From the NCBI GenBank assembly GCA_003868215.1, contig QWDQ01000046.1:150563-214562 (forward strand): a stretch of DNA of 64,000 nucleotides, read 5' to 3'. The notes under the pieces were generated by a model. That model had not been told where the DNA came from and ran no database searches. It worked only from the letters and a program-made list of their open reading frames with translations. Source of the stretch: Pseudophaeomoniella oleicola. Taxonomy: Eukaryota > Ascomycota > Eurotiomycetes > Phaeomoniellales > Phaeomoniellaceae. Shown piece by piece: positions 13,088 through 25,172 of this stretch. Numbering within the stretch: position 1 is the first letter of the stretch; each line of letters starts with the position of its first letter. The position numbers and the translations under genes are program-made.

Positions 13088-13953
13088 GGTCGAGGGCCGG
13101 CGTGGTAAAATGTATACACGGAAGAAATGTTCGCTGTTGGTGCAAAGGCGGTGTGCACAGGTCGTTGGAAGTGTACAATTATGTATTTCACAATGCAGTG
13201 CTGAGGCAAGATAAAGCAAACTAAGTACTTGAGAAAGGAGAGAACAGCATTGAAGGCAGAGAGTTACGCAACTACAACAATGAGGACGTAGTAGTCTTCA
13301 TCAAGTATATAGGTAGCGACGCTAGGATGCGCTCAGAGACGGTACCCTTATAATCCCAAGGGTATGGCTAGGAGCTTTTTCAAGATGCTTGTGACGCCAA
13401 TGGAACGTTCAAGGCGGGAATAGTATCAGTTAGTCTGGAGATCGGGTGGGGGTGAGATTGGTACATTGATGGTGGGTGTGTGAGATGTGAGTGCGAGTGC
13501 GAGTGCGAGTGTATGCGTGGCGTGCGTGTGGTGGCACAGGCTTTCCTTGGGATAGGAATGAGGTGATCGCCTACCGGACCAAACCCTGACGTTCCCATCT
13601 TCATCCCTTTTGAGATTCAACCTCGCTATCAGTCAGGTGGATAAGTTCGAACATGTAACGTAAAACTCGATGCAAAAAGTCAGATCAATCGACGGGGAGA
13701 ATAGCTTTGGCTGGATGGAGACTGACGACATGGTTCAGAGATTGCTGGCGAATGATGGTCAGTTTCGGCGGAATCGCCCCAGTCAAGACGGGATGGGCGT
13801 CGATGGCCGATCGTCGTCGTCGCTACGTATGAGGCACTACGTTAGGTATGTTGCACAATCTACAGACGCAGAGTACATGCGACTGCTGCACCCGGAGTGT
13901 TATCTTAGTTGCAGAATTAAGATACCCCTCTAACACAACAGGGACTGTGATAC

Positions 13954-13965
13954 TACTACGTAGTA
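13954..13965. repeat. Dispersed palindrome TACTACGTAGTA, copy 1
   Basis: A perfect 12-bp palindrome inside the longer sequence GATACTACTACGTAGTACG. It is intergenic. Confidence 0.8.
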
Positions 13966-14253
13966 CGCAGTAGATGCCGATAGGCAAATTTTGTTTGGAT
14001 ATACCGTGATGCAGTATATAAGATATCTAGGATCCCTCGGAGAAAGCACTGAATCATCTATCGTCCTATGACAGGACATCTCAAGACACTTATCTCTGAT
14101 CCTCAATGAAGGTGTCAAGTCTTTTCGTCTTTTGATCGTTTCCGTGTTTGCAGAGCTGAATGGGCACATAGAGCCTAAGCTATCTAGGCCGTACATAGTC
14201 CCAAGTCGACCACGCTACGACGCCCAGGAATACCGCTCTAGGATGCCACCAAT

Positions 14254-14499
14254 CTAAGGTACGATCAAGAGATTCCTGAAACTCATAGAACAGCCGAATC
14301 CCTCGGCCCACTTCACACGTCCCAACCCCCGATACTCGCGATAGTGAGGTTCTCCCGTTACATGGTACACTGGCGCAGCGCATATCTCAAACATGTGTCG
14401 CATGGCGTGGGGGATGGAAAGTCTCCGGGAAACGTCGGTAGCCTCCTCGTCTCTCAAGCGAAGGCGCAGGACGCCGCCGATGTCGTGTAGCTTAGCCAT
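14254..14499 (-). other. Coding-like orphan open frame of 81 codons, unidentified
   Basis: ATG at 14499, stop at 14254. The translation begins MAKLHDIGGVLRLRLRD and has mixed composition with GC-rich codons unlike its AT-richer surroundings. I recognise no family. A second frame (14383-14180) overlaps its end, so it could be a fragment of a decayed or spliced gene. It is not called as a gene. Confidence 0.25.
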
Positions 14500-14702
14500 T
14501 TCCCGGAGAAGGTATCAAGACTGATCACAAGGCGCTAAAGAAAGAAGCTATAGTGTTGTCACAGTGCCAGAACATAACAGGGTGGCTTGCATCGTGTCCA
14601 AGCTGGTGGGTAGACTAGAATGCGAGAGAAGAGTGTGGTGGCAGCCTTTATCTCATGGCACCCCCTGTAGAATGTCACCGCCTAGCAAAGACGGCGAGAT
14701 AC

Positions 14703-14714
14703 TACTACGTAGTA
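14703..14714. repeat. Dispersed palindrome TACTACGTAGTA, copy 2
   Basis: The 12-bp palindrome again. Its flanks match copy 5 at 53824 over about 23 bp (GAGATAC on the left, CGTA on the right). Confidence 0.8.
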
Positions 14715-16291
14715 CGTAGGACTCCAGGTGAATTAATCAGACGCTACTAAGCCAGTCTTGCGATCATGCCCTAGTCAGATGAATTCTCTTTCGTCGGCGA
14801 AGGATCTGATGCTGGTGGCTATGATGCTACCTCGCGAGCCGGCGCGGCCCGGGGTTACAAGTCATTTTGCATGCCATTTTTGTTGTTCTGCCTGTGTTAA
14901 ATGGTTTTATGAAGGTACTTAGAACATATCGTTGATATATCGTTGAGACCTGTTCTCTTTAGACGTTGCCGAGGTGTCTTTAGGTGGTTACCGCCCGAGG
15001 CAAGCATCTTCGTCCGTATCACCGCTCGTGGGGGCTTGAATTATGTCATTTGCACCTACGTTACCACGGTACTTAGAAACTATAGACTCTGTCTCCATAC
15101 TGCGGCTGAAGAAAGAGGTCAAACGTGCCGACGATGCATGCATCGTAGTAGATATTGGAGCTGTAATATGAAAACCTAGAGTAACGGGCTGAGAAGCTCG
15201 TCTGTCTTATCCGCTCTACGATACCTAGGTAAGTAGGCCATTGTCATGTATATGGTTCCCTGTACGTGGTGGCAGTCTCGGATATAGCGCTGGGGGAAAC
15301 CAACAGCCAACGGCTCCCACTTCTGATGACAGCCACCTTATGTCACCAGATCAATGGTTAGGACACAGAGCGATTTCACTTCTATGGCATTTGCGCCGGA
15401 CGACTTATCTCAACATCACTCGTCACCCCAGCAAGCATCCGATATCAATCAGATTTTTCCTCTTCGAGCAGCTCGCAGGTCCGTAACAAAGATCAGCGAT
15501 CTCCGATGGGAAATGAGTTGATCACCATCCATCCATCCCATCTCGCCTGGCGAGCCACTGGCAAGGATCCTACTCTGAAAACCACCCGAGCTATAACCCC
15601 ATTTGGAGACACTTGAAGCAAGCGATGTACCAGGCATTTAATATGGCATTTAGCTGAGCGAGATATGCGAGCCTTGGAATCCCGCATGTAGTTGCTAATG
15701 AAGTAATTCACCGAATAAGGGAAAAGCTCAAGGAAGAAATGTACCGTAGTAACAAGATGTAGATGGAGGCACCATCATGCACACAAAATGATGACCTATT
15801 CTCGGGGATTGAGATCATTGACCGACTTGAAAGTCTGCGGTAGGCTGAACCTCGCACCACTAGAAGGGTAGACACAACAAGCATGTGACGAGATAGCTAC
15901 TACACCCAAGTAGGTAGGTAGCTAGATAGATGGAACTTCTGGAAGTGTAAATAGAATACATTTTTGTGCTTCAGAGTGATGGCCAATCATTCTGGTCTTT
16001 CAGTTGTATGTGCCTCCAAACTGTTCTCGTTGTCCATCCTAGGCCACATGCAACAGTGCTGCAGTCCCCAGTTGGTCTACATGTGACCAGAGCCATTGTT
16101 ATCGGATCGCTAACTGTCCAACAAGAGGAAAGAAGACCCCCGTTCTCTGCAAATCTACAGCGAAGATTGCCGCCCTTCGTGAACTCCATCCACGTCCCTT
16201 TCGTAACCGAGCCGCCCGTAACTGTGCAGAAGAAGCGAGATATTTGCCCAAAAGATTACTATATCCCCCAATCTCAGACGAGATAACAACA

Positions 16292-18475
16292 TTACCTAGC
16301 TCCGTGCCAGGGACCGTAACTAGTAGAAATGTTAGCATCCTGTCTAACACATGAAGATGACCTGTTGATGCGCCGTGGGGGCTGAAGGGTAATGTTGGGA
16401 AACGAAGATTTGAAATCAGGCTTGCTCACCTCCAGATACGAGCTTTCATATCACCACTTCCAGTAGCGAACAGAGCACCAGTTGGGCACGGTGCGACAGA
16501 GATAACCGAGTTCTTATGACCTTGAAGCATCATCTGTGCATCACCGGTAATAGGGTCCCAGAATTGAACACCGCGATCCTTGGAACCGCTCATGACCCAC
16601 TCGCCGTTGGGAGTCAAACAGACACTGAGGACATAATCCTAAAAGGTAATTAGCTCCAGAGTTTACACAATTGGCGAAGCAATGATAGTACCTTATGGCC
16701 TTCAAAAGTGCGCACACATTTGCCACCTTTGGGACCGCCGTTTGGAATTAAGCCGCGGGGAGGTGTCAACTCCCACATCTTGATAGTTTTGTCAAGACTA
16801 CCGCTGACGAGATCACGGCCATTTGGTGCGAAGGCGACTGAGTATACGCTGTCTTGGTGGCCCTCGGGTCCTTCGAGGCGCTCGAGCAGATAACCACTGG
16901 TGGTGTCCCAAACGCGGACACTACGGTCCAAAGATCCAGCAGCAACGTAGCGACCGTCTGGAGACAGAGCAACAGTCGTTACGCCGTCCTCAATGCTCAA
17001 GACTAGCACCTGCTGGCCGGCGTCGATATCCCAAAGGCGGACAGTCTTGTCACCGCTTCCAGAAGCAATGTGACGGCCATTTTTGGCAAAATCAAGAGAA
17101 TAGATGTCTTGTTCATGACCAGAGAATGTGTTTCGGATCTTGCGAGATGCAATGTCCCAAACCTATGAGGCAAGTCAGTATTGATAAAGCGCGTATGCGA
17201 TTGACAGTTTCTTACCCTGATCAACTTGTCTTCAGCACCAGTGGCCAGATAACGTCCGTCGGGACTGAAGCAAACGCTCCTAATGTACAAATCGCCCTCC
17301 TTGTCGACAGTTTCGTCAATCAAGACCGCGGCACGCTCTCCGGTCTGGACATCGAAGATTTGGGCTGATCTGTTACAACCAGTGGCGATGTATTTACCAT
17401 CTTGGCTGAATCGTACGCAACATACAACGCTCTCATGGGTAAGACTCTGCATCAACTGGACATCCAGGACACGAGGAATCTCCGGATTGAACACCGCATA
17501 CCAATCACCATTTTCGCCGACGCGTTTCTTTTCTGGCGGCAATTCGTCGTGATTCAAATCTGCGAGCACATTGCCAACGCGCCAGTTTCCTTGTGGCTGG
17601 CCAGGTGCAGGAGTTGGGCGAGCGACCTGGGGTGATGCCCGCGGATCTGGGTAAGCCAGGTGTTGGGTTTGTTGTGGCGTGGCTGGACCTGGTGGTCCAC
17701 GGTTTGTGCGCGGTTTTCCTGGTCCTGGTGATCCAGTAACAGGAGGTTGTTGTGGTCCGTAACCTAAACCGACGTTAGCGAAATCGGCGCGATGCGTCTT
17801 GAAAATGGTTGCGCATACCGTTCAATGTAGGACCCTGCTGATAGCCAGGAAAAGAACCCGGCTGCTGGCCTGGCGGTGGTCCCGGAGGTTGTTGGTTGGG
17901 AGGTTGAAGAGGATGCTGTGACGGAGGAGGCTGTTCATGAGGTGGAGGAGCGAGACCTGGACCACCTTGCCCTTGATTTGCCATAATACCCCCAAAGAGG
18001 TTACTGGTCCCATGGCCTACGGTAGGTGGAGGTGGTTGTGCAGGACCCCCATGGTGAGGAGGCCCAGCCATATGTGGCGGAAGCGGTGGACCACCTCGTT
18101 GTTCGAGCTCGTGTCGCAGAAGACGGATCTCGTTTTCATATCTGACGATTCGCATTAGTAGTTGCTGCGCGCAATGCATGCAATAATACTCACTCCGTCT
18201 TCAGCTTCATGTGTGTCTGTTCCAACTGATAGATCTTCGCGCGGATCTGCTCCATCTCGTTGACTTGGCTTGCAACTGTGACTTTCATCAGCACACGAAA
18301 TACATTTCTCTGCCGGGGACGTGACGCATGGATAGATGGTTAATAACATACCCTGATGTTCATAATCCCCAGCCGCACGGCTCTGATTGTCGAATTCGGC
18401 TCGTATTTGGTCCAACAATTCATTGAGCCTGGTATTCTGCGCTTGCGGGATCATCCCGCGATGAGCGTTATACAT
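16292..18475 (-). CDS. TUP1: Tup1/RcoA-type WD40 transcriptional corepressor
   Basis: Seven exons on the minus strand: 18475-18352, 18275-18194, 18141-17819, 17763-17216, 17162-16692, 16638-16430 and 16319-16292, giving 594 aa. The N-terminal ~95 residues are the Tup_N coiled-coil tetramerisation helix ([14 protein letters not shown], then [12 protein letters not shown]). A Pro/Gln/Gly-rich linker follows to about residue 235. The C-terminal half holds seven WD40 repeats, for example [22 protein letters not shown] and [20 protein letters not shown]. The protein acts in the nucleus with Ssn6/Cyc8, bridging DNA-bound repressors to histone deacetylases. Reading through the exon-6 donor meets TGA directly after ARIWR. 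Splicing to a 28-nt last exon instead gives [13 protein letters not shown], like the Tup1 end ARIWKY, so the spliced form was chosen. Confidence 0.92.
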
Positions 18476-21095
18476 TGCGATATTGTTGTAAGAGAATCGC
18501 GATTATGATTTTCGATGGACGATAGATGCAGGAAGAAAGTTGCTTTTGGAGGATCGTTGATTGTGAGGTGCACGCAATGGTCCCAATAACAGCCGAGGCG
18601 GAACCCGATCAGACTCCAATCGGCTGCGAAAAAACTAGACCAAATCGTTGATGGGCCGCTTTTGTGATTGTCGCCCCTAGGCGACCAACTGTCAAAATTG
18701 ACCACTGTCGGACAGATCAGAAATTGGCGATGGGTTGGTAGTGCCCTTGCGACAAGTGTTGAGCAAAGAGGGATGGGGGGAGAAGAAGAAGAGGTGCTCC
18801 AGGAGTCAATCGAGAAAAAAGACAAAGCTTGGTTAAAGGTGAAGAAGACGAAGACGGTTGGTTTTGCTTGGGGAAGGGAAAGGAAGGGATTGGATTGGAT
18901 CGGTAGGGTTTATGGTAGCGATAGAATCAGTCAAACCACTAGCGCCTGCCGTCATCATCAGTCAGTTTCCTTACAGGTAATAATTAGTATCATTCGTTTT
19001 ATGTTCCGGCGAAGTTTAGTATCATGTTCATACTACGAATACGAGTAGATTTGGCTTTACTACCTTAGGTACCGTAGAGGCCACTTTTCCGGTAAGTTTA
19101 AGTACCATACTACGATGTATGCTGTTTGTATCAATACGTGCATTTGGCTATATGTATACTGCTGCTTATCGAGGGTCTGAGTGTTGTATTGCAGTACTGC
19201 AGATGAGGTAAGACTGAGAGATCCTGCACTGTAAGTGATTTGAAGGAGGGGATCCGTCGACAGTAGAGGATGGCCGTCAAATTCAAGCCTAAGATTAATT
19301 AGATGAAGGTATCCTCTCAGGTACGGGACCTCTATAACGTACAAGGCAGGTGCTCTATCTACTACCTGAGGTAGGCTCGGTAGGTAATTATTATTAGGAG
19401 GTACGGAGTATCTTAGTCACCTATGCTAGCCTAAGCCTAACTAAACAGGCGCCACTTCAGGAGAACTATGGGCCGGGGATTTAGCCCAGGTACGGTACCA
19501 TCGTGTTCCTCAGGTAAAGGTTTCAAGTAATCAACCTCCAAGAAGAGGGGGAGGATACCGAGGGTGGGTTAACTTTGGCTAAGATAGTCACAGTAAGAAG
19601 GCGGCGCGTGGACTGGCATGCCCACAGTAGCATGGCCTTGAATGCTTGGTTGCGGTCACTGAGTCATGAAAATGTACCGCTACAGTTCAAACAGTAATTA
19701 TAACTACGATGATGATTTACGGATCACTCGATGTTTACTGGGCCAATGAACGATACTCCGTCAGATCATTCTGCACACCCATATTGAACCCAAAGGTTGA
19801 TTATATAGATGGAAAAACAAGACAGTAGACAAGGGAGGTAACACAGTACGCATCCTTTTCTCGGTCCCTTGGCGAGTTGATATGGAGCGTTATGGACCAG
19901 ATCAGCACTACCACATTACAGGCAACAGTCCGATTGCTCATTGTTGTTTGAAGCAGGCAGATAGATATATGGACCATTATAAGTTGTACAAGAACCCACG
20001 GGTATGCAAAGATGACTGATCGGCAAAATGCAGGCCAATACTCCGGATATCCGCAACAGCTCTACCTGACATCAATTGCTTAGTGAGCAACACTCTGCAT
20101 ACAATGTATGCATATAAATGTCTAGGCAGGCATCATTTGATTTTGTACTGTGCCACTAATATTTCTGCCCCCGCAAGCACAAGCACAAGCACGTGAGACC
20201 GGAGGAACGCAAGGTGTTCAATGTACATAGTACTACGTAGTAAGACATACTTGTAAATCCCAGCAAATCGATTGTGAACCGGGCGCTCGGACCCATATGC
20301 GGCTTGTGGCTGAGGACTGTTAACGTTATTCGTGTAGAAACACGGCCTTGTCTCGGAACCAAATGTTGAAACGAGCAGAGATGCCAACTGAACCAGACGG
20401 CTCAATGCATGGGGTAGGTTTTGCTAAGGACGAACTGTCTATCTACAGAAAGCGGATTTCGAGCACTTGCTATGGTAGACCGGGTTGGTAGGCAGAGCAC
20501 AACAACTTAGGCCAGCTTTAAGGGTAGTTAGAACCATAAAAGAAGATAACCAGAGGTACTGTTTCATCGGCTAGTACATACTGTACGCATGCTCACGACA
20601 ATAGGCAGGAAGGTATTGTTCAGAACAGCCGGTGTATTCGGCTCCTTGCAAACACACAAGATGGTGTAACGCTTTCTGGCTCAGCCCGAGATTGTCCAAT
20701 GCGAGGACGTCCTCAGTAGTAAATGGTTTAGAACCAAATCTTTTTCAGCTTTTTCACTGTTTGATGTATATACTTCGTCGGAAAGGTGTTTAAGATATCC
20801 GCAGACAAGACATTGTACAGAGTCGTGATAATTTTTGAAAGTCGCTAAGCTCTTCCTATCGTACAATAGCCCAAGTTGGTGCAGTTGCAGCCATGACAGT
20901 CTCGCATGGTACCATACACCCTGACTAACCGCTCTTCATGATTGCTATAGCTTATGCCCTTTGTAGAATTCGTTTCAATCTGACAGAGCCCCTGTCGCAA
21001 ACGTACAAAGTCCAACCAAAAGAATCCAGAATCGAAACGCCGTACAAGCCACCGAAACGGCGCTTAACCAAGCGGGGAGACGAGTCTGTCCAGCG
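18476..21095. other. Gene-free interval upstream of TUP1
   Basis: It contains the TUP1 5' flank and roughly 2.5 kb without a recognisable gene. Short palindromic runs of GTACC/GGTAC and one TACTACGTAGTA copy are present. Short open frames, such as 18668-19048 on the plus strand, look non-coding. Confidence 0.5.
20231..20242. repeat. Dispersed palindrome TACTACGTAGTA, copy 3
   Basis: A perfect copy in intergenic DNA, preceded by ACATAG; it lacks the longer flanking identity of copies 1, 2 and 5. Confidence 0.8.
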
Positions 21096-21389
21096 TTAAC
21101 AATGTTGTAGAAAGACAGCTTTTCGTGATGCGCACCTCATGAAACTTGGCTTAGGTTCACTTCGAGTGTAGCCCAAGTAGATGATCAACGGAACGTAGCC
21201 ACTGCACCATGTCAGCGACTGGAAGACACATACAGACTTCGGATTAACTCACTAATGCACGACGACACGGGTGACATCAAGAAGCTTGCCGATGCGTTCC
21301 TGAGAGGAAGGTCAGTCTTCCATTGAACACTTGATTAACGGTCCAATTTGCAACTAGCTTACCTTAGTCTCTTCTGATAACTGGAACAT
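21096..21389 (-). CDS. TOM7: Tom7, small subunit of the mitochondrial outer-membrane translocase
   Basis: Three small exons on the minus strand, 21389-21363, 21299-21253 and 21201-21096, encode 59 aa. Each is too short to stand out as an open frame. The protein starts MFQLSEETK, continues [20 protein letters not shown] (the single membrane helix begins here), then [16 protein letters not shown]. This is the canonical Tom7 pattern: a short cytosolic head, one tail-anchor-like helix containing the GY(V/I)P kink, and the conserved GYTRSEP segment. Both introns have good signals: GTAAGC with TCTCAG, and GTGAGT with GTGCAG. Tom7 tunes assembly and stability of the TOM40 complex. The last ~14 residues are divergent. 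Length matches the family (about 55-60 aa). Confidence 0.9.
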
Positions 21390-22043
21390 TTTGTAGATAT
21401 GTATTCCTTTTGCTTGGGATCTAAGGAGGCAAATCAATTATTCAAAAGAAGCGGCAGGGATATATTTCGATTATGCCGTTCTGTGATAGCTTTTTCTTAT
21501 TGTACAATATGATGTCGCATGCAAAACTTTTTGGAGGTGATCTTAGCTCACATCTTACTGATGCCAAGCCTACTCAAATCTACAGGGGGTTCACCCCTTC
21601 TCCAGGAGAACGGTCTTTGGCTCCTAGTCAACTCAAAGAGCAAGATGAGCCAACGTTCAGCCCTGGCCCAAAACTCAGGACTTGCAGTCCATGCAAGAAC
21701 TATAGCATAACCAACACGTCGCAACTAGCTCGAGAATGTTCGATCTGCCCAGCAGCCTCTCGACGCTCTCGAAAGGTATATTCATCGGGTCTTGTTGTTG
21801 CTTGGAAGATCACAAGATCCTCTGAATAAGGGTATTTGAAGCTCAGGCTACGTCTTTCATAGATCTGAATCTAGTCCGGCTGACAGAATTCTACTTCAAA
21901 ACCGACTCAACGATGCTGACACTCCGTCTTTGTGAGGATGCGAAGTTCAGATTGCCTATCCAAGAATCTCTAAGCTATCACCAGACTTTCAATGCAAGAT
22001 GTAGCGCGAAGAGAGGTCACGGTAGAATTTACCTACATAGGAA
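21390..22043. other. TOM7 5' flank; no gene seen
   Basis: An open frame at 21473-21829 (+) has no motif or family resemblance. The N-terminal part expected for the hydrolase relic downstream was not found here. Confidence 0.4.
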
Positions 22044-22740
22044 ATGCTTATAAAGGTTCGTACAGGTTTCGGAATTTCAGAGCTACCATCCGATTTCAGC
22101 TCCGATTCTAAGAGCTATGTCAATATGGCTAAAGAGCTGAAGTTGCTGCTTGACCCCGCAAACATCAAGCCGCCATACCTCATCGTCATGCACTCGGAGG
22201 CCCTGTTTTCCTGGTCGCAATCCTGGTCGCAAATTTCTCAGTCCATTCCCTCAGGATGTTGCGGGTACGGTCTTCGTAGACATGGTGACGGAAGAAGGCT
22301 ACAGGTTACCACCCAAAGGATTACCAGAGATCATGAGGGGCCGGTGGGAATGTGTGGGCATGTCATTGTTATGGACCGAACGCAGACCCGTCGTGACGGA
22401 AGAAGAATGGAAAGACGCCCTTAACAGCGAAGGTCTAGGAAACGAACCTCCGCTAGAAGAGAGAATAGACCGACAGCGAAAGGCCAGTCGATTTGAACTA
22501 GCCAGCCTCATCTCGTCATCTGACATTTCAGCGGAGAAGAAACAATTCGACGCCACCGTCCTCCCTCGCTGTCCAATTCTCCATTGGAGTTATTCGTGGT
22601 CATGGATTCGTGCCTTGTCTCTTCAGAGCACATTATAATGACGGAACACCTTAAGGATTTGAGCGATGGCCCAGACGCCCGGATCATTTTCTGCTCCGTC
22701 TAGAAGCAACATATCATCAAGGAGACAAAAATCCTTTTCA
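22044..22740 (+). pseudogene. Decayed alpha/beta hydrolase (relic)
   Basis: Hydrolase-like sequence is spread over several frames. One frame gives GFGISELPSDFSSDSKSY and then PPYLIVMHS, the strand leading to the nucleophile. The frame then shifts: GGPVFLVA, the second half of the GHSxGG elbow, lies in another frame, and RKFLSPFPQDVAGTVFVDM in the third. The last frame stays open to about 22638. Further on, LSDGPDARIIF resembles the strand before the catalytic His but is followed by an in-frame TAG at 22701, just before KQHIIKE. A 12-bp tandem duplication, TCCTGGTCGCAA, sits at the first break. No GT-AG intron of reasonable size explains the frame changes. The N-terminal third is missing. It is unrelated in sequence detail to the intact hydrolase at 3187-4242. 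Confidence 0.7.
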
Positions 22741-23263
22741 CAGCTTCTTTGGTCCGTAATGACTATCTATACTTCACCTGGGTTCTTCTTGAAATATCAA
22801 GAGTCAAGCGTCTGTTAACACTGCATTGTGGGCAAGCTTCACTAGATGGTTACGAGTGAATATTGGCGGTGACTGAGCCAGAGCTTTCGTGAGCGAAGGT
22901 CCTGACTATAGCCAGGGACATGATGACATCGCCTCATTTTGTTACAGTAAGGTATTTAACTGAACACTTGCCATGTAAACCAAATATACGAGGGTATCTA
23001 TTTGGCACCCGAAGTCCTGTGAAAGTATTGCGGAAGCCTAGAGTATGTACGGAAGGTAAGGTAAGGTAGCTAAGGTTGATGCAGTAGGTATTACGCCAAG
23101 CATTAGAGCTCGGCTCGTAGTTCTAAGGCAAAAACCCTGGCCATGATCAGAAGCCGAAATAGATTTGCCCAGGATCACAATCTGAGGGTGGTAGGCCCAC
23201 AAGAAGAATAGCACTCACCTCCATCATCTTGCGCATACGCAGATATCTGTCTCTATAGCCAAC
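22741..23263. other. SF3b4 5' flank
   Basis: No gene seen between the hydrolase relic and the SF3b4 start. A short AAGGTAAGGTAAGGTAGC repeat lies near 23053. Confidence 0.5.
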
Positions 23264-24349
23264 ATGTCTGGCGCAAGACACTGGTGCGCATTCTTACTGC
23301 TGTCGCCAAAATTAACACTAACATGATCATAGGGAGCAAGACAAAGAGGCGACTGTCTACATAGGCAATCTCGATGAACGTGTCACAGATAGCCTGGTAT
23401 GGGAGCTGATGCTTCAAGCTGGCCGCATTGTTAACGTCCACCTTCCAAAAGATCGCGTCACACAAACACATCAAGGCTATGGCTTTGTAGAGTTCATCAG
23501 TGAGGAGGATGCCGAGTATGCGGCGAGGATAATGAACCAGGTCCGACTGTACGGAAAGCCTATCAGAGTCAACAAGGCATCAGCCGATAAGCAGAAAACC
23601 GTGGAAGTTGGTGCGGAACTTTTCGTGGGCAATTTGGACCCTCTAGCCACGGAGCAAGTTTTATACGACACGTTTAGTCGCTTTGGTACCTTGGTGGCAC
23701 CTCCAAAGGTAAGACCGTCCATTGAGCGTACAAGGGATCGCTGACACAAGGCTAGATCGCCCGTGACGATGCGAACTTGTCAAAAGGCTATGGGTTTGTC
23801 TCATTTACAAACTTCGAAGCGTCCGATGCGGCCATCGCAAATATGAATGGACAGTACCTCATGAACAAAGAGATCTCAGTACAATACGCTTATAAGAAGG
23901 ACGGCAAAGGCGAGCGGCATGGAGATCAAGCGGAACGGATGCTTGTAGCACAGGCTCAGAAGCACAACGTACAGCCAACGATTACACCCATGCCAGCACC
24001 TTTAATGAATGGTGCAATGGGAATGCCACCGGCAATGATGCCAGCCACTGGTGGTCCAAATGGCACTTACCAAAACGTCCCCCCACCCCAGCAAGTAAGG
24101 CCACCTCCTCAAGTAGCGCTGGGTGCTCCCCCACCGGGTCTTCCTGCTCGCCCACCTCCATCGCAAGCTGGCTACGGTGGACCGCAGAACTTCGTTCCTC
24201 CTGGCTTCGGCAACGTACCGCAAGGGTTTCCGCCACCAGGAGCAGCGCCTCCTGGATTTGGTCCTCCACCTGGATTTGGCCCTCCCGTTGGAGCAAATGG
24301 AGTCCCCCCTCCCATGCCCCCCGGATTTACTCCAAACTATCGTCGATAA
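23264..24349 (+). CDS. HSH49: Spliceosomal RNA-binding protein SF3b subunit 4 (Hsh49)
   Basis: Exons 23264-23283, 23333-23708 and 23756-24349 give 329 aa. Two RRMs are clear. RRM1 covers about residues 14-92, with RNP2 VYIGNL and RNP1 [11 protein letters not shown]2 covers about 103-180, with LFVGNL and KGYGFVSF. The linker [14 protein letters not shown] and the segment [17 protein letters not shown] after RRM2 are hallmarks of SF3B4. The remaining ~130 residues are Pro/Gly/Met-rich, as in human SF3B4. The protein is part of U2 snRNP SF3b and contacts pre-mRNA upstream of the branch site. The first coding exon is only 20 nt (MSGARHW); its 49-nt intron contains a clean ACTAAC branch site. Assignment is firm. 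Confidence 0.95.
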
Positions 24350-25172
24350 ACATTGTGGATAAGGTATTGGGATTTAAGTTTCATTGCGGGATGATATTCA
24401 TGGTACAGTGCCTATCAGCATTCATGAGTAATGTCCATGTACCTCCGAGTGTTCACTCAAAATCATGACTGGGATATTGAACGAATCCAGCATCGAGGTA
24501 CTTACTGTGGACCGAAATGGATACATTTTTATGATGACTCCATCGAACGAGGAGACATGACTGTTGTCGACTAGGTGTAGGAATCACCAGGTACCGATGG
24601 CAGATTATAGGCCACAACTACGCCTAACAGATACGAAGACAAGAAGGCGAGAATGCGTATGCCGGCAAATGTCGTGAGATAATGCGGTGCGCTCCAATAA
24701 GGCCATCGTCACCGCACTGTATGTGAGAGAATCACACGATTGCGTCATTCGAGAAGGAGATGAAGCGGAAACTTGAAGCAAATATTTGAGGAACATTGCT
24801 ATTGCAAAAAAGGAGCTCTATCAGCTCGGGGATGAAGAACTTCTCCTAGGTGTTCTTCAATGCCAACAAGATTTAGAAATCTCTCCTGCGAGATTGGAGG
24901 GCTTGAATAGCCATAGGAAGACATCAGGTCTTCGTGGTTGATGACACTGAGGTTGACAAGATAAGAGACACAAAAAGGAGTATACGAGGTGCAACTTAAG
25001 TCGGCTGTTGAAAGGCCATACATATTTACCATTGATTTGAGTAAGATCTGAACTGATAAACTCGCTACCACAACAACGCCAGCGCTAGTAGAATCTCAAT
25101 AAGTGAATGCTGTAATACTGTTGTCAGGTTGTATTGGCAGTCCCGCGACGATGCAGGGGGCCTTCCATGCTC
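24350..25172. other. Intergenic, convergent side of SF3b4 and DUF2015
   Basis: Open frames at 24605-24796 and 24799-25071 on the minus strand were read and not accepted. One minus frame near 24610-24700 reads hydrophobic (LAFLSSYLLGVVVAY) but has an upstream stop and no convincing acceptor. Confidence 0.4.

Larger units (their letters stand above)
13088..16291. other. Gene-poor interval between the C2H2 factor and TUP1
   Basis: No confident gene. It holds two copies of the TACTACGTAGTA palindrome, a GAGTGC tandem repeat near 13490-13510, and a coding-like orphan frame at 14254-14499. Other open frames here lack motifs and splice signals. Confidence 0.5.

Noticed and set aside
18668-19048. 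126-codon frame upstream of TUP1
   Set aside because: Lies in the probable TUP1 promoter and reads as low-complexity (EEEE, KVKKTK) without homology features.
24605-25071. Minus-strand open frames, one with a hydrophobic LAFLSSYLLGVVVAY segment
   Set aside because: A stop codon lies directly upstream in the hydrophobic frame, and no acceptor or start explains it.
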